Notes: generated by a model from the letters alone, not told the origin. Counted from the first letter of the stretch, positions 42,723 through 52,050 are shown. The stretch: DNA of 64,000 bases from Actinoplanes palleronii (GCF_016862315.1 NZ_BOMS01000014.1:310001-374000), one strand, 5' to 3'. A program made the numbers and translations.

Positions 42723-43763
42723 TCACCGCCCCCGGGACTCGTACGGCGCGCGGCCGTCCCGGGGTGCGTCGTACGGATTGCGGTTCGCGACCGGGAGTGG
42801 CAGCCGGTGAACGATCTCGGACACGATGGTGTCGGTGGTCCGGCGCGCCAGCTGCGCGTCCGCGGTCGGGATGATCCGGTGGGCGAACACCGGCACCGCC
42901 AGGGCCTGCAGGTCGTCCGGGAGCACGTAGTCCCGGCCCTCCAGCGCGGCGACCGCCTTGGCGGTGCGCATCAGCTGCAGCGTGGACCGCGGTGACGCGC
43001 CGAGGCGGATCTCCGGGGACTCCCGGGTCGCGGTGACCAGGGCGATCGCGTACTGCTGGACGGCGTCGGCGGCGTGTACGGCGCGCGCCGTCTCGATCAG
43101 CCGGCGGACCATCGCGGCGTCGGCCACCGCACGCAGGTCGTTCAGCGGGTCGTGGTCGCTCTGGCCGCTCAGCATCGCGAGCTCGGCCCTGGGGTCCGGG
43201 TATCCCATCGCGATCCGGGCGGTGAACCGGTCGCGCTGCGCCTCCGGCAGCGGATAGGTCCCCTCCATCTCGATCGGGTTCTGCGTGGCCACCACCATGA
43301 ACGGCGCCTGCAGCTCGTAGGTCGTCCCGTCGACGGTGACCTGCCGCTCCTCCATGCACTCCAGGAGGGCGGACTGGGTCTTCGGCGAGGCCCGGTTGAT
43401 CTCGTCGCCGACCACCAGGTTGGCGAACACGGCACCCGGCTTGAACTCGAAGTCGCGGGTCTCCTGGTTGTAGACGCTCACCCCGGTGACGTCGCTGGGC
43501 AACAGGTCGGGGGTGAACTGGATCCGGCGCACCGAGCAGTCGATCGAGCGGGCCAGCGCCTTGGCGAGCTTGGTCTTGCCGACGCCTGGCACATCCTCGA
43601 TGAGCAGGTGCCCCTCCGCCAGCAGTACGGCCACGGCCAGGCGTACCGTCGCGCTCTTGCCCTCGATGACCTGCTCGATGTTGGCCATGATGGCTTGTGT
43701 AGCGGCGCGGAATTCGGCGCTCGGCAGCGGCCCTGTCGGCTCGCCCCAGGTCGGCGTTGTCAC
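42723..43763 (-). CDS. MoxR family AAA+ ATPase
   Basis: AAA+ chaperone-type ATPase of 346 residues. Walker A is EDVPGVGKTKLAKALA, Walker B LVVGDEINRASPKTQSALLECMEE, and the sensor region includes VVATQNPIEMEGTYPLPEAQRDRF, all diagnostic of MoxR. It drives maturation of partner proteins encoded downstream (DUF58 and transglutaminase). The GTG at 43763 is preferred because GGGAGGAAG lies 3-4 nt upstream; a longer frame to 43808 exists. First gene of the operon, divergent from leuS. Confidence 0.92.
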   Translation of the reverse strand: MTTPTWGEPTGPLPSAEFRAATQAIMANIEQVIEGKSATVRLAVAVLLAEGHLLIEDVPGVGKTKLAKALARSIDCSVRRIQFTPDLLPSDVTGVSVYNQETRDFEFKPGAVFANLVVGDEINRASPKTQSALLECMEERQVTVDGTTYELQAPFMVVATQNPIEMEGTYPLPEAQRDRFTARIAMGYPDPRAELAMLSGQSDHDPLNDLRAVADAAMVRRLIETARAVHAADAVQQYAIALVTATRESPEIRLGASPRSTLQLMRTAKAVAALEGRDYVLPDDLQALAVPVFAHRIIPTADAQLARRTTDTIVSEIVHRLPLPVANRNPYDAPRDGRAPYESRGR

Positions 43764-44034
43764 GGGCTTCCTCCCAGTAATACGTACCCCCGGTGACGGC
43801 TTACCCACCGTCAGGGCACCCCAAGTTTGCGGGCGCCCAGCGGTCCGTGAACCTCCGGCGCTCGCCGCCCGTCCTGACAGGTTATCCCCGTCTGTACACC
43901 CCTCCGAAAGGCCGGAACGACCAAGGCTTTCGAGAAAACGGGACGAACATGGTCCATTTACCGACGGTGATCAGGTTCCGGACTCGATCGGTACTACGAG
44001 CGCATACCGGTCGCCGTGCGTGACGACGGCCGGG

Positions 44035-44136
44035 TATCATGGCGCGCATGGCTCGGCGTGTTCTGCTCCTTAACCGGCCGTGCTGATCACGCATCGGTGA
44101 CAGCACGGCGCCCCCTCCTGCGTGAGGGGCTTTTTT
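44035..44136 (+). promoter_or_regulatory. Leucine-responsive transcription attenuator of leuS
   Basis: A TATCAT -10 (44035-44040) is 7 nt before an ATG that opens a 12-residue peptide with three consecutive Leu codons. Downstream, GCCGTGCT (44077-44084) pairs perfectly with AGCACGGC (44102-44109). A terminator stem CCCCTC (44112-44117)/GAGGGG (44124-44129) is followed by six T (44131-44136). TCACGCA (44087-44093) can instead pair with TGCGTGA (44119-44125), which overlaps the terminator's right arm and so would be an antiterminator. A ribosome finishing the peptide would mask 44087-44093 and allow termination; one stalled at the Leu codons would leave it free. Confidence 0.8.
44048..44086 (+). 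CDS. Leucine leader peptide of leuS
   Basis: Encodes MARRVLLLNRPC (12 residues, then TGA). The consecutive codons CTG, CTC and CTT sense charged tRNA-Leu. An in-frame ATG at 44039 overlaps the -10, so 44048 is preferred and would be at the 5' end of the mRNA (leaderless). It is too short for ordinary gene finding but is embedded in a structure that fits attenuation of leuS. Confidence 0.75.
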   Translation: MARRVLLLNRPC

Positions 44137-44190
44137 ATGCCCGGAGCGCGTGACCCCAGCCCACATGACGTAGACGAGATGGTGTTGAAG

Positions 44191-47004
44191 ATGAGCGAGA
44201 CCGAGAATCCGTTCCGCTACACCGCCGCGCTGGCCGGCGAGATGGAGCTGCGCTGGCAGCAGTACTGGGCGGAGAACGGGACGTTCCACGCGCCGAACCC
44301 GGTCGGCGAGCTGGCCGACCCGGACCACCCGCGCGCCGGCGCGCCGAAGCTGCACGTGCAGGACATGTTCCCGTACCCGTCCGGCGCCGGCCTGCACGTC
44401 GGTCACCCGCTGGGCTACATCGGCACCGACTGCTACACCCGCTTCCAGCGGATGAACGGCTTCAACGTCCTGCACCCGATGGGCTTCGACGCCTTCGGCC
44501 TGCCCGCCGAGCAGTACGCGGTGCAGACCGGCACCCACCCGGCCGTGACCACCGCGGCGAACGTGGAGCGCTACCGCCAGCAGCTGCGCCGACTGGGCCT
44601 GGCCTACGACGAGCGCCGCTCGTTCTCCACCACCGACCCGGAGTACTACCGCTGGACCCAGTGGATCTTCCTGCAGGTCTTCAACTCCTGGTTCGACCCG
44701 GAGCTGAAGAAGGCGCGGCCGATCAGCGAGCTGATCGCCGAGTTCGAGTCCGGTTCTCGTCCGACGAGTCCGGCATGGTCTGACATGTCGGCCAAGGAAA
44801 AACGCCAGCTGATCGACGACCACCGGCTGGCGTACATGAGCGAGGCCCCGGTCAACTGGTGCCCGGGCCTGGGCACTGTGCTGTCGAACGAGGAGGTCAC
44901 CCCGGACGGCCGCTCCGAGCGGGGCAACTTCCCGGTCTTCAAGCGCAGCCTGAAGCAGTGGATGATGCGGATCACCTCGTACTGTGACCGTCTGGTCGAG
45001 GACCTGGACACGCTGGAGTGGCCGGATCCGGTCAAGCTGATGCAGCGCAACTGGATCGGCCGCTCGCAGGGCGCGCACGTCGACTTCCCGATCGGCGACG
45101 ACCACATCCGGGTCTTCACCACCCGCCCGGACACGCTGTTCGGCGCGACCTACATGGTGCTGGCACCGGAGCACGAGCTGGTCGCCCGGATCACGGCAGA
45201 GCAGTGGCCGGCCGGCGTGGCGGCGACGTGGACGGGTGGTCATGACACCCCGGCCAAGGCGATCGACGCCTATAAAAAGGCCGCGGCGGCCAAGACCGAG
45301 GAGGAGCGGACCGCCGACGGCAAGGTGAAGACCGGTGTCTTCACCGGCGCCTACGCGACCAACCCGGTCAACGGCGAGCGCGTCCCGGTCTTCATCGCCG
45401 ACTACGTGCTGGCCGGGTACGGCACCGGCGCGATCATGGCGGTGCCCGCGCACGACGAGCGGGACTACGACTTCGCCACCGCGTTCGCGCTGCCGGTGGT
45501 TCGCACCATCGAGACGCCCGAGGGCTTCGAGGGCGCGTACACCGGCGACGGGGCTGTGATCAACAGCGCTGATCCTGAAAGCGGGTTCAGCCTGGACGGG
45601 CTGACCAAGGTCGACGCCAAGGCCGCGATGATCACCTGGCTGGAGGAGCAGGGCAAGGGCTCCGGCGCCACCACCTACCGGCTGCGCGACTGGCTGTTCA
45701 GCCGGCAGCGGTACTGGGGCGAGCCGTTCCCGATCGTCTACGACGAGACCGGCCTGCCGATCGCGCTGCCCGACTCGATGCTGCCGGTGGTGCTGCCGGA
45801 CACCGACGACTTCGCGCCGCGCACGTTCGACCCGGACGACGCCGAGTCCGACCCGGAGACCCCGCTGTCCCGCAAGAAGGACTGGGTCGAGGTCGAGCTG
45901 GACCTGGGCGACGGGCTGAAGACCTACACCCGCGAGACCAACACCATGCCGCAGTGGGCCGGTTCCTGCTGGTACGAGCTGCGCTACCTGGACCCGCACA
46001 ACGAGCAGGAGCTGGTCGACCCGGCCAACGAGGCCTACTGGATGGGCCCCCGCGAGCCCGGCGGCTCCGGCGGCGTCGACCTGTACGTCGGCGGTGTCGA
46101 GCACGCCGTGCTGCACCTGCTGTACGCCCGCTTCTGGCACAAGGTGCTGTTCGACCTGGGCCACGTCTCGTCCTTCGAGCCGTTCCACAAGCTGTTCAAC
46201 CAGGGCTACATCCAGGCGTACGCGTTCCGTGACGCCCGCGGTGTGATCGTCCCGGCCGAGGAGGTCGTCGAGCGTGACGGCGCCTGGTACCACGGCGACC
46301 AGAAGGTCAACCGTGAGTACGGCAAGATGGGCAAGTCGCTGAAGAACGTCGTCACCCCGGACGAGATGTGTGACCAGTACGGCGCCGACACGTTCCGGGT
46401 CTACGAGATGGCGATGGGCCCGCTGGACGTGTCCCGCCCCTGGGACACCCGCGCGGTGATCGGCTCGCAGCGCTTCCTGCAGCGCGCCTGGCGCCTGGTG
46501 GTCGACGAGGAGACCGGGCAGAACCGGGTCACCGACGAGCCGCTGGACCCGAAGTCCCGCAAGGTGCTGCACAAGGTCATCGCCGGGGTCCGCGAGGACA
46601 TGGGCGAGCTGCGCTTCAACACCGCGATCGCCAAGCTGATCGAGCTGACCAACACGCTGACCCCGCTGCCCCGGGTGTCTCGCGAGGCGGTCGAGCCGCT
46701 GGTGCTGATGATGTCGCCGTTCGCGCCGCACCTGGCCGAGGAGCTGTGGGGCCGGCTGGGCCACCAGGGCACGCTGGCCTACGCCGACTTCCCGCAGGCC
46801 GATCCGGCCCAGCTGGTCGCCGACTCGATCACCTACCCGGTGCAGATCAACGGCAAGGTCCGCGGCCGGGTCGAGGTCAGCCCGGAGACCGGGGAGGCCG
46901 AGGTGCGCGAGGCCGCGCTGGCCGCTGTCGCCGACGCGCTGGACGGCCGCACCCCGAAGAAGGTCATCGTGGTGAAGGGCCGCCTGGTCAGCGTCGTCGT
47001 CTGA
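44191..47004 (+). CDS. leuS: Leucyl-tRNA synthetase
   Basis: Class I aminoacyl-tRNA synthetase of 937 residues charging tRNA-Leu. The HIGH motif is HVGH (from His69) in [14 protein letters not shown]; the KMSKS motif is KMGKS (Lys712-Ser716) in [13 protein letters not shown], a variant I recall as normal in actinobacteria. The CP1 editing domain is present: [19 protein letters not shown] and [11 protein letters not shown]. The anticodon-binding domain ends in VSVVV. ATG 44191 fits the usual N-terminus; ATGs at 44179 and 44137 are in frame alternatives. Transcription is probably controlled by the upstream leucine attenuator. Confidence 0.95.
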   Translation: MSETENPFRYTAALAGEMELRWQQYWAENGTFHAPNPVGELADPDHPRAGAPKLHVQDMFPYPSGAGLHVGHPLGYIGTDCYTRFQRMNGFNVLHPMGFDAFGLPAEQYAVQTGTHPAVTTAANVERYRQQLRRLGLAYDERRSFSTTDPEYYRWTQWIFLQVFNSWFDPELKKARPISELIAEFESGSRPTSPAWSDMSAKEKRQLIDDHRLAYMSEAPVNWCPGLGTVLSNEEVTPDGRSERGNFPVFKRSLKQWMMRITSYCDRLVEDLDTLEWPDPVKLMQRNWIGRSQGAHVDFPIGDDHIRVFTTRPDTLFGATYMVLAPEHELVARITAEQWPAGVAATWTGGHDTPAKAIDAYKKAAAAKTEEERTADGKVKTGVFTGAYATNPVNGERVPVFIADYVLAGYGTGAIMAVPAHDERDYDFATAFALPVVRTIETPEGFEGAYTGDGAVINSADPESGFSLDGLTKVDAKAAMITWLEEQGKGSGATTYRLRDWLFSRQRYWGEPFPIVYDETGLPIALPDSMLPVVLPDTDDFAPRTFDPDDAESDPETPLSRKKDWVEVELDLGDGLKTYTRETNTMPQWAGSCWYELRYLDPHNEQELVDPANEAYWMGPREPGGSGGVDLYVGGVEHAVLHLLYARFWHKVLFDLGHVSSFEPFHKLFNQGYIQAYAFRDARGVIVPAEEVVERDGAWYHGDQKVNREYGKMGKSLKNVVTPDEMCDQYGADTFRVYEMAMGPLDVSRPWDTRAVIGSQRFLQRAWRLVVDEETGQNRVTDEPLDPKSRKVLHKVIAGVREDMGELRFNTAIAKLIELTNTLTPLPRVSREAVEPLVLMMSPFAPHLAEELWGRLGHQGTLAYADFPQADPAQLVADSITYPVQINGKVRGRVEVSPETGEAEVREAALAAVADALDGRTPKKVIVVKGRLVSVVV

Positions 47005-47020
47005 CGCACGGGACACCGAC

Positions 47021-47046
47021 GAGCCGCCGGTCCAGGCCGGCGGCTC
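47021..47046 (+). terminator. Hairpin after leuS
   Basis: GAGCCGCCGG (47021-47030) and CCGGCGGCTC (47037-47046) form a perfect 10-bp stem with a 6-nt loop, 17 nt after the leuS stop. A T6 run occurs further downstream, near 47065. It lies between convergent genes. Confidence 0.7.
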
Positions 47047-47159
47047 CGTCCCGCTCACCCCTTTTTTGGTACGACGGGGAAGCCCCGGCCGCGCTCACCG
47101 GGTGGCGTCGGCTCACTAGCGTGCGCGGGCCGGCCCGGCTGGCTACACGCTTGCCGGGG

Positions 47160-47939
47160 TCAGGCCGCGGCCGGGACCAGCGCGGCAGCCGCGGCGCGGC
47201 GGGAGGTCTGGCGCCAGCGCAGGACGATCGCGGTGGAGAGCAGGAAGCCGATCACGGCGGGGGCCATGGTGACCGGGCTCATCTTGCCGGGGGAGGCGAC
47301 CGCGGCACCGATCACGGCGTAGGTGACCGTCGACGGGATGGCGGCGATCGTGGTGCCGAGCAGGTAGCGCTTGCGGCACACGCTGGTGGTGCCGTAGGCG
47401 TAGCCGACCAGCCCGAACGGTGCCAGCGGGAGGAAGCGGACCAGCAGCACCGCGGCCAGCCCGCGGCGGTTCAGCCAGCCGTCCAGCCGGGCCAGCCGGC
47501 CACCGGCCTTGGCCTGCAGCGCACCGCGCCCGGCCCAGCGGCCCGCGTAGTAGGTGGCGATCGCGGCGATCACCGCGGCGGCCAGGGCGGCGGCCATACC
47601 GGTCGCGGCGCCCAGCAGGGCACCGCAGGCGACGGTCACCGCGGTCCGCGGGACCAGGACCGACAGGAGCAGACCACCCAGTACGGCGACGGCGACGGCC
47701 GCGCCGGGGCCGAGCGCGACCACGGCGTCACCGATGTCGCGCAGCGGGAGCGTGGCGGCGGCGACGGCGAGGCCGGTGATCGCCGCGGCCAGCAGACCGA
47801 GCCGGGCGAACCGGCGCTTCCGGCTGATCGGCGCGTGCGCCTCCAGGTCCGTCGCGACGGCCGGGGCGGACTGGCTGATCGCCGCAGCCTGAGGGTCCCG
47901 CTCGAGGGTGCACACGGGGTGATCAGGTTTGTCGGTCAT
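47160..47939 (-). CDS. TVP38/TMEM64 (VTT domain) family membrane protein
   Basis: Integral membrane protein of 259 residues with a 45-residue soluble start and about six hydrophobic segments. The VTT/SNARE-associated signature appears as VPRTAVTVACGALLGAATG, YYAGRWAGRGALQ and VLLVRFLPLAPFGLVGYAYGTT. Relatives include DedA-like and TMEM41/VMP1-type proteins, some of which are lipid scramblases or flippases; the substrate here is unknown. Independent gene between leuS and the murT-gatD operon. Confidence 0.85.
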   Translation of the reverse strand: MTDKPDHPVCTLERDPQAAAISQSAPAVATDLEAHAPISRKRRFARLGLLAAAITGLAVAAATLPLRDIGDAVVALGPGAAVAVAVLGGLLLSVLVPRTAVTVACGALLGAATGMAAALAAAVIAAIATYYAGRWAGRGALQAKAGGRLARLDGWLNRRGLAAVLLVRFLPLAPFGLVGYAYGTTSVCRKRYLLGTTIAAIPSTVTYAVIGAAVASPGKMSPVTMAPAVIGFLLSTAIVLRWRQTSRRAAAAALVPAAA

Positions 47940-48045
47940 GCAGGCCTACCGCCCCAACTGTCGTCGGTTCTGGACAAGGTCGTGCAGGTCTATTCCGCGC
48001 TCGTCGTCGTCTTCCGGCCGTGCTCTCCGCCGCCGGTCCTCAGGG

Positions 48046-48759
48046 TCAGGCCGGGGTCGCCGCGGCCAGCCGCTCGCCTCGCAGCCGCTCCGGCCACGAG
48101 TCGTCGAGGGGCGCAAGCCTATCCGCGCCGGTCGACCAACGCAGTAGCAGATCGGCTATCGCTGGGTTGCGAGCGAGCGCCGGACCGTGCGAATACGTCC
48201 CGATGACCTTGCCGGCCCAGGCGCCCTCGGTCTGGCCGTCGTTGCCGATGCCACCGGTGACCCGGGCCAGCGGCGCGGCGTGTTGGCCCAGGTGGGTGCG
48301 GCCGCCGTGGTTCTCGAAACCGGTCAGCGGGGGCAGGCCGAGTCGCGGGTCGATGTCGCCCCGCAGCTCGCCGACCGCCCGGGTCTCGCCCCGGTCCGAG
48401 AAGATGTCGAGCAGGCCGAGGCCCGCACATTTTGTCCCCTTGGCGAAGAACGAGTGGCCGAACAGTTGGTAACCCGCGCAGATGGCCAGGACCGAGGCGC
48501 CCTGGTTGACCGCGCGGTGCAGGCCGCCGTCGGTGATCAGGCGCTGGGCGGCCAGCGCCTGCGGGCCGTCCTCGCCGCCACCGATCAGATAGATGTCGGC
48601 CGAGGTCGGCATCTGCATGTCGGAACGGACTTCGTAGGTCTCCACCGGGATGCCGCGGGCGGCCGCCCGGTGCGCCAGGATCAGCATGTTGCCCCGGTCG
48701 CCGTACGTGCTCAGCAGATCGGGGTAGATCCAGACGATCCGCAGCGTGCTGTCGTTCAT
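48046..48759 (-). CDS. gatD: Lipid II isoglutaminyl synthase, glutaminase subunit GatD
   Basis: Class I glutamine amidotransferase of 237 residues that supplies ammonia to MurT for amidating D-Glu of lipid II to D-isoglutamine. The nucleophile is Cys94 in SVLAICAGYQLFG and the catalytic His is His191 in GTYSHGPALARNP, close to positions known for S. aureus GatD. The family start LRIVWIYPDLLSTYGDRGN is clear. It follows murT by 33 nt in one operon. Co-location with a dcw cluster fits its role in peptidoglycan precursor modification. Confidence 0.93.
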   Translation of the reverse strand: MNDSTLRIVWIYPDLLSTYGDRGNMLILAHRAAARGIPVETYEVRSDMQMPTSADIYLIGGGEDGPQALAAQRLITDGGLHRAVNQGASVLAICAGYQLFGHSFFAKGTKCAGLGLLDIFSDRGETRAVGELRGDIDPRLGLPPLTGFENHGGRTHLGQHAAPLARVTGGIGNDGQTEGAWAGKVIGTYSHGPALARNPAIADLLLRWSTGADRLAPLDDSWPERLRGERLAAATPA

Positions 48760-48792
48760 GCCTTGCCCTCTGTCGTTCCGCCTCGGGTGGAC

Positions 48793-50028
48793 TCAGTTGA
48801 CACGGTCGAGCACCGCCCGGATGTCCTGGAAAGCCGTGTAGTTGGCGATCACCTCGAGGCGGCCCGGCGGCACCGACGCCAGCGCCTCGTCAAAACTGTT
48901 TACGTGCCGGAACGGCACCTGGTTCACCTGGAGCCGGACCGCCAGGTCGAACGCCCGGTCGCCGGTGATCAGCACCGGACGGTCGCGCAGCGGGGCGAAG
49001 TCGACGTCCCACAGCCAGGAGGTGTCCAGGCCGTCGGGGTCCCGGGCGTTGATCGAGAGCAGGGTGGGGGCCTGGTCGGCCATGTCGAAGGCCTCCAGCC
49101 AGCTCGCCGGGTTCTTGGCGAGCAGCAGCCGGATGTTGCGGCCGTCCCGGTCCACCTGGGCGTAGCGGCCGGCGATCGACGACACCCGGGAGAGCCGGGG
49201 CAGCGCCTCGATCGGGCGGACCCCGAACTCGCCGGCGACGGCCAGCGCGGTCGCCGCGTTACCGAGGTTGACCTTGCCGGGCAGCTGCAGCTTGACCAGG
49301 TGCCAGTCGCCGCGGGGGTCGATGACGCCGTCCTCCTCGACCACCCACTGCGGGCGGGGGCGGCGCAGCGGGCAGCCGGAGCACCACCAGTCGCCGTTGG
49401 CGCGCTCGATCGGGTGGCCGCTCTCCGGGCAGACGAACGAGTCGTCGTGCCAGCGCTGGCCGGCGCTGAACCAGGTGACCTGGGTGCTGGCGGCCGCCGA
49501 CCAGACGACGAGCGGGTCGTCGGCGTTGGCCACCACCCGGATGTCGGGGTGGCTCGCCAGCGTGGTCTTCCACAGCTGCGCCATCATCGCCACCTCCTTC
49601 GCCCGGTCGAGCTGGTCACGGGAGAGGTTGAGCAGCGCCACCACCTTGGGGCGGGTGGCCTCGATCACCTGCGGCAGGTAGTGCTCGTCCACCTCCAGCA
49701 CCGCGAACGGGGTGTGCCCCTCCTTGGCCAGCGCCGAGGTGTGCCCGGAGGGCATGTTGGCGCCGAAGGAGTTGGTGGCCACCCGGCCGAGCACGCCGAC
49801 CGCGGCCGCGGTGAGCCGGGTGGTGGTGGTTTTGCCGTTGGTGCCGGACACCAGGGCGACGGCACGCCCTGAGGCGAGGTGGGTCAGCAGGTCCGGATCG
49901 ATCTTGAGGCCGATCCAGCCGCCGATCACCGACCCGTCGCCGCGTCCCGCGGCCCTGGAGAGAGCGGCCGCCGTCTTCGACGCGGTGGTCGCGACTATGG
50001 CCCGCAGGGGCATCTTCCCGTCCGTCAC
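48793..50028 (-). CDS. murT: Lipid II isoglutaminyl synthase, Mur-ligase subunit MurT
   Basis: ATP-dependent Mur-ligase-like subunit (411 residues) that activates the D-Glu carboxylate of lipid II and uses ammonia from GatD. P-loop GTNGKTTTTR is at residues 62-71, SFGANMPSGHTSAL follows, and the C-terminal DUF1727 domain contains LEVIANYTAF. The inserted zinc ribbon reads CPESG and CSGCP, so only three Cys of the usual four are present, with a Ser at one position. The GTG at 50028 is 6 nt after a TACCCT -10, implying a leaderless murT-gatD mRNA. Confidence 0.93.
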   Translation of the reverse strand: MTDGKMPLRAIVATTASKTAAALSRAAGRGDGSVIGGWIGLKIDPDLLTHLASGRAVALVSGTNGKTTTTRLTAAAVGVLGRVATNSFGANMPSGHTSALAKEGHTPFAVLEVDEHYLPQVIEATRPKVVALLNLSRDQLDRAKEVAMMAQLWKTTLASHPDIRVVANADDPLVVWSAAASTQVTWFSAGQRWHDDSFVCPESGHPIERANGDWWCSGCPLRRPRPQWVVEEDGVIDPRGDWHLVKLQLPGKVNLGNAATALAVAGEFGVRPIEALPRLSRVSSIAGRYAQVDRDGRNIRLLLAKNPASWLEAFDMADQAPTLLSINARDPDGLDTSWLWDVDFAPLRDRPVLITGDRAFDLAVRLQVNQVPFRHVNSFDEALASVPPGRLEVIANYTAFQDIRAVLDRVN

Positions 50029-50399
50029 GCAGCGAGGGTACCGGAACCAAGGGTGACGTCGAGTTGCCGGAAGGCCCGGAACCCCTTTCGCCCGTACGGC
50101 TTATTGCGTTTGCGCCGCTGACCGGCGTGGTGGTGTCACGAACGGGTTACCACCTGAGTTTTTATGTGTTCTGGTTCACCGGCTTTCCTCGACGCAGCGT
50201 GGTTGATCGAACACTCTGCGCGATGACATTTGTCTCGCGGAGGTAACAAACTGGACAGGGCCTGATGTGCCAATCACTTTGTGTAACCGAATCGCACCTG
50301 ACGATCATGGGTTCGTTCGGGTACCAAGGATCAGCCGGCAGCATCCGCTCGCCGGCCGCACCGGACGGTTCACGCCGAGCCCTGCCCCGATCCCGAGGG
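50029..50399 (+). other. Intergenic region upstream of the c-di-AMP riboswitch
   Basis: About 370 bp between the divergent murT and NlpC/P60 genes with no gene I can support. It must contain the promoter of the hydrolase. The region near 50230-50300 is relatively AT-rich for this window, and TTTGTGTAACC near 50278 is a candidate element, but I cannot assign -35 and -10 boxes firmly. Confidence 0.4.
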
Positions 50400-50590
50400 T
50401 GCGACGCCGCAACACCAGATCGACCAGACGAGGCAATCGGGGGCAGGGACGGGGGAACCAGAAACCCGGTCCGTACCGAGCCGCGCGACACCGGCGGCGC
50501 CATCGGTGGGGGCCTTGGGGTGAAGCCGCGAAAGCGGCCGGGCAACCTTCCCGCCCGAACCCGACAGCTAACCTCGCAGGCGTGCCGGAG
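50400..50590 (+). ncRNA. c-di-AMP riboswitch (ydaO/yuaA type)
   Basis: The leader carries conserved ydaO-class sequences in order: GGGGGCAGGGACGGGGGAAC (about 50437-50456), CTTGGGGTGAAGCCGC (about 50514-50529), GGGCAACC, and the 3' core CCCGAACCCGACAGCTAACC (50554-50573) followed by TCGCAGGCGTG. This class binds cyclic di-AMP and in actinobacteria often precedes cell-wall hydrolase genes, where ligand binding lowers expression. ACGCC (50404-50408) can pair with GGCGT (50579-50583) as part of the closing stem; the exact 5' boundary is approximate. Confidence 0.88.
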
Positions 50591-50603
50591 GGATCTCCTT
50601 ACC

Positions 50604-51437
50604 GTGCACCAACACAGTTCGAGCCGTAACCGCCGCATGTCCGGCGCCGGTACCGTCGCACTGTCCCTGGGCCTCTGCCTCTGTGCAGGTCAGCTCGTGG
50701 CCACGTCACCCGCTTCGGCGGCCACCGCCACGACGCCGGTCGCCGCCACCACGGTGACCACGACCACCACCGCCGCGGCGGTGAAGGTGAAGCCCAGGCT
50801 GAGCAACAAGCTCAGCACCCGGAAGCTCCCCTGGGGCTCCAGTCTCAAGGTCACCGCCAAGGTCATCAACCCGAACACCGGGAAGGTCGCCAAGGGCACC
50901 GTCCGCTTGCAGGGACTTCGCAACGGCAAGTGGGTGACCTGGGACACCGAGACCGTCCGCAACGCCAACGGGACGGTCACTCTCAAGGCCGCGCCGAAGA
51001 CGTCCGCGTACGTCCGGACGCTCTTCACCGGGACCGGCTACAGCCAGGCGGCCACCAAGGGCGTCAAGGTCACGGTCAAGGCCAGTGGCGCCAAGATCCT
51101 CGCCGAGGCGAAGAAGCACAAGGGCGCGCTGTACAAGTTCGCGGCCGCCGGACCCAAGCGGTTCGACTGCTCCGGCTACACGCTGTACGTCTACAAGAAG
51201 GCCGCCGGCAAGAAGCTGCCGCACAAGGCCAACTCGCAGCAGCACTACGGCAAGTCGGTCAGCAAGTCCAACAAGAAGGTCGGCGACCTGATCGTCTTCC
51301 GGTCGGGCTCGTACGGCTACCACGCCGGCATCTACGCCGGCGGCGGCTACATGTACGACTCGCCGCACACCGGCGCCCGCGTCGGCAAGCACAAGATCTA
51401 CGGCAGTAACTACGTCGTGCGCCGGCTGGTCGCCTGA
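50604..51437 (+). CDS. Secreted NlpC/P60 peptidoglycan endopeptidase
   Basis: Secreted cell-wall hydrolase of 277 residues that would cut peptide stems of peptidoglycan. The signal peptide covers about residues 1-38, with the site near PASAATA. A Thr/Ala-rich linker leads to a bacterial Ig-like domain (about 60-150; LKVTAKVINPNTGKVAKGTV). The C-terminal NlpC/P60 domain has catalytic Cys189 (RFDCSGYTLYVY) and His240 (YGYHAGIYAGGG). GTG 50604 is the first start after the riboswitch and GGAGGG; the frame is open further up through the riboswitch but that part is RNA. Expression is presumably reduced by c-di-AMP. Confidence 0.9.
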   Translation: MHQHSSSRNRRMSGAGTVALSLGLCLCAGQLVATSPASAATATTPVAATTVTTTTTAAAVKVKPRLSNKLSTRKLPWGSSLKVTAKVINPNTGKVAKGTVRLQGLRNGKWVTWDTETVRNANGTVTLKAAPKTSAYVRTLFTGTGYSQAATKGVKVTVKASGAKILAEAKKHKGALYKFAAAGPKRFDCSGYTLYVYKKAAGKKLPHKANSQQHYGKSVSKSNKKVGDLIVFRSGSYGYHAGIYAGGGYMYDSPHTGARVGKHKIYGSNYVVRRLVA

Positions 51438-51594
51438 CCGTGCCCCGGCACGGGGAACGGTCAGTGGACTCGGCGCTCGGTCGCCCGCGGTGCTGCGGGT
51501 GTCCGGAAAGCCCTCGGCGCCGAGGGTGCTAGGTCGTTCGGCGGTGCCGAGGGTGCTCCGCTGCCCGACAGCACCTAGTAAGTAAGGAAACACC

Positions 51595-51636
51595 GCCAGT
51601 GGGGCGCGACCCGATTCCGGGCCGCGCCCCACTGGC
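51595..51636 (+). terminator. Strong hairpin after the NlpC/P60 gene
   Basis: A perfect 14-bp stem (51595-51608 with 51623-51636) with a 14-nt loop that can itself pair CCCG with CGGG. It is 158 nt after the stop and has no clear T run. Confidence 0.7.
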
Positions 51637-51755
51637 GTTCCCGTCTCTCCCGCCGGGCCGCGATGCGCGCCGGTGCCGCGCCGAGACGGGACATCGCGCG
51701 GGCTGCGCCGCCCGGCCGTCCCCGGCGCTGCGGTCAGGTGCTCGCCAAGGGCAGT

Positions 51756-51810
51756 CGGCTGGTCCTGGTGGCCGTTATCCGGGTCGGGAAAGGGCAGTGA
51801 GGACCAGCCG
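51756..51810. repeat. Inverted repeat with 33-nt loop
   Basis: CGGCTGGTCCT (51756-51766) and AGGACCAGCCG (51800-51810) are perfect complements. The outer CGGCTGG/CCAGCCG ends resemble those of the two longer palindromes at 24884 and 38742, but the rest differs. Confidence 0.6.
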
Positions 51811-52050
51811 GGGTGGGGCTGCCGCTGCGGGGCAGGTGGGTCTCCACATTCCTCCCCGATAGGGGGTTCGGGGCCTCCACTTCGCTCCACGGGTGGGGGT
51901 GAGGGGTGAGTTCGGGTGGACTTATCGACCTTCGTGGGCTGGATGTCGGAAACCGGACCTCGTGGATCATGCTCCGGCCCTCCACTCCGGCCCACCGCCT
52001 GTGAACTGGGATTACGTCCGCGAAAACGGTTTGCGGGAGGTCGCTTTCGG

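Larger units (their letters stand above)
51438..52050. other. Non-coding region between the hydrolase and mraZ promoter
   Basis: No supported gene. A 7-bp hairpin (51438-51453) directly follows the stop codon, two copies of GCCGAGGGTGCT lie near 51520 and 51550, the main terminator is at 51595-51636, and an 11-bp-arm inverted repeat spans 51756-51810. Open frames on both strands look non-coding. Confidence 0.5.

Noticed and set aside
43809..44190. T-box riboswitch upstream of leuS
   Set aside because: The conserved T-box antiterminator sequence (AGGGTGGNACC-type) is absent; the leader peptide with Leu codons and alternative hairpins explains the region better.
43882..47058. 1058-codon frame on the minus strand opposite leuS
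   Set aside because: Antisense to a complete LeuS with intact motifs; composition is that of a codon-position shadow.
50200..50220. Possible LexA box near 50202 (TCGAAC)
   Set aside because: Only one half-site is present; no GTTCGA lies at the right distance.
50064..50246. 60-codon frame upstream of the riboswitch
   Set aside because: No ribosome binding site, no resemblance to known peptides, and it lies in a promoter-containing interval.
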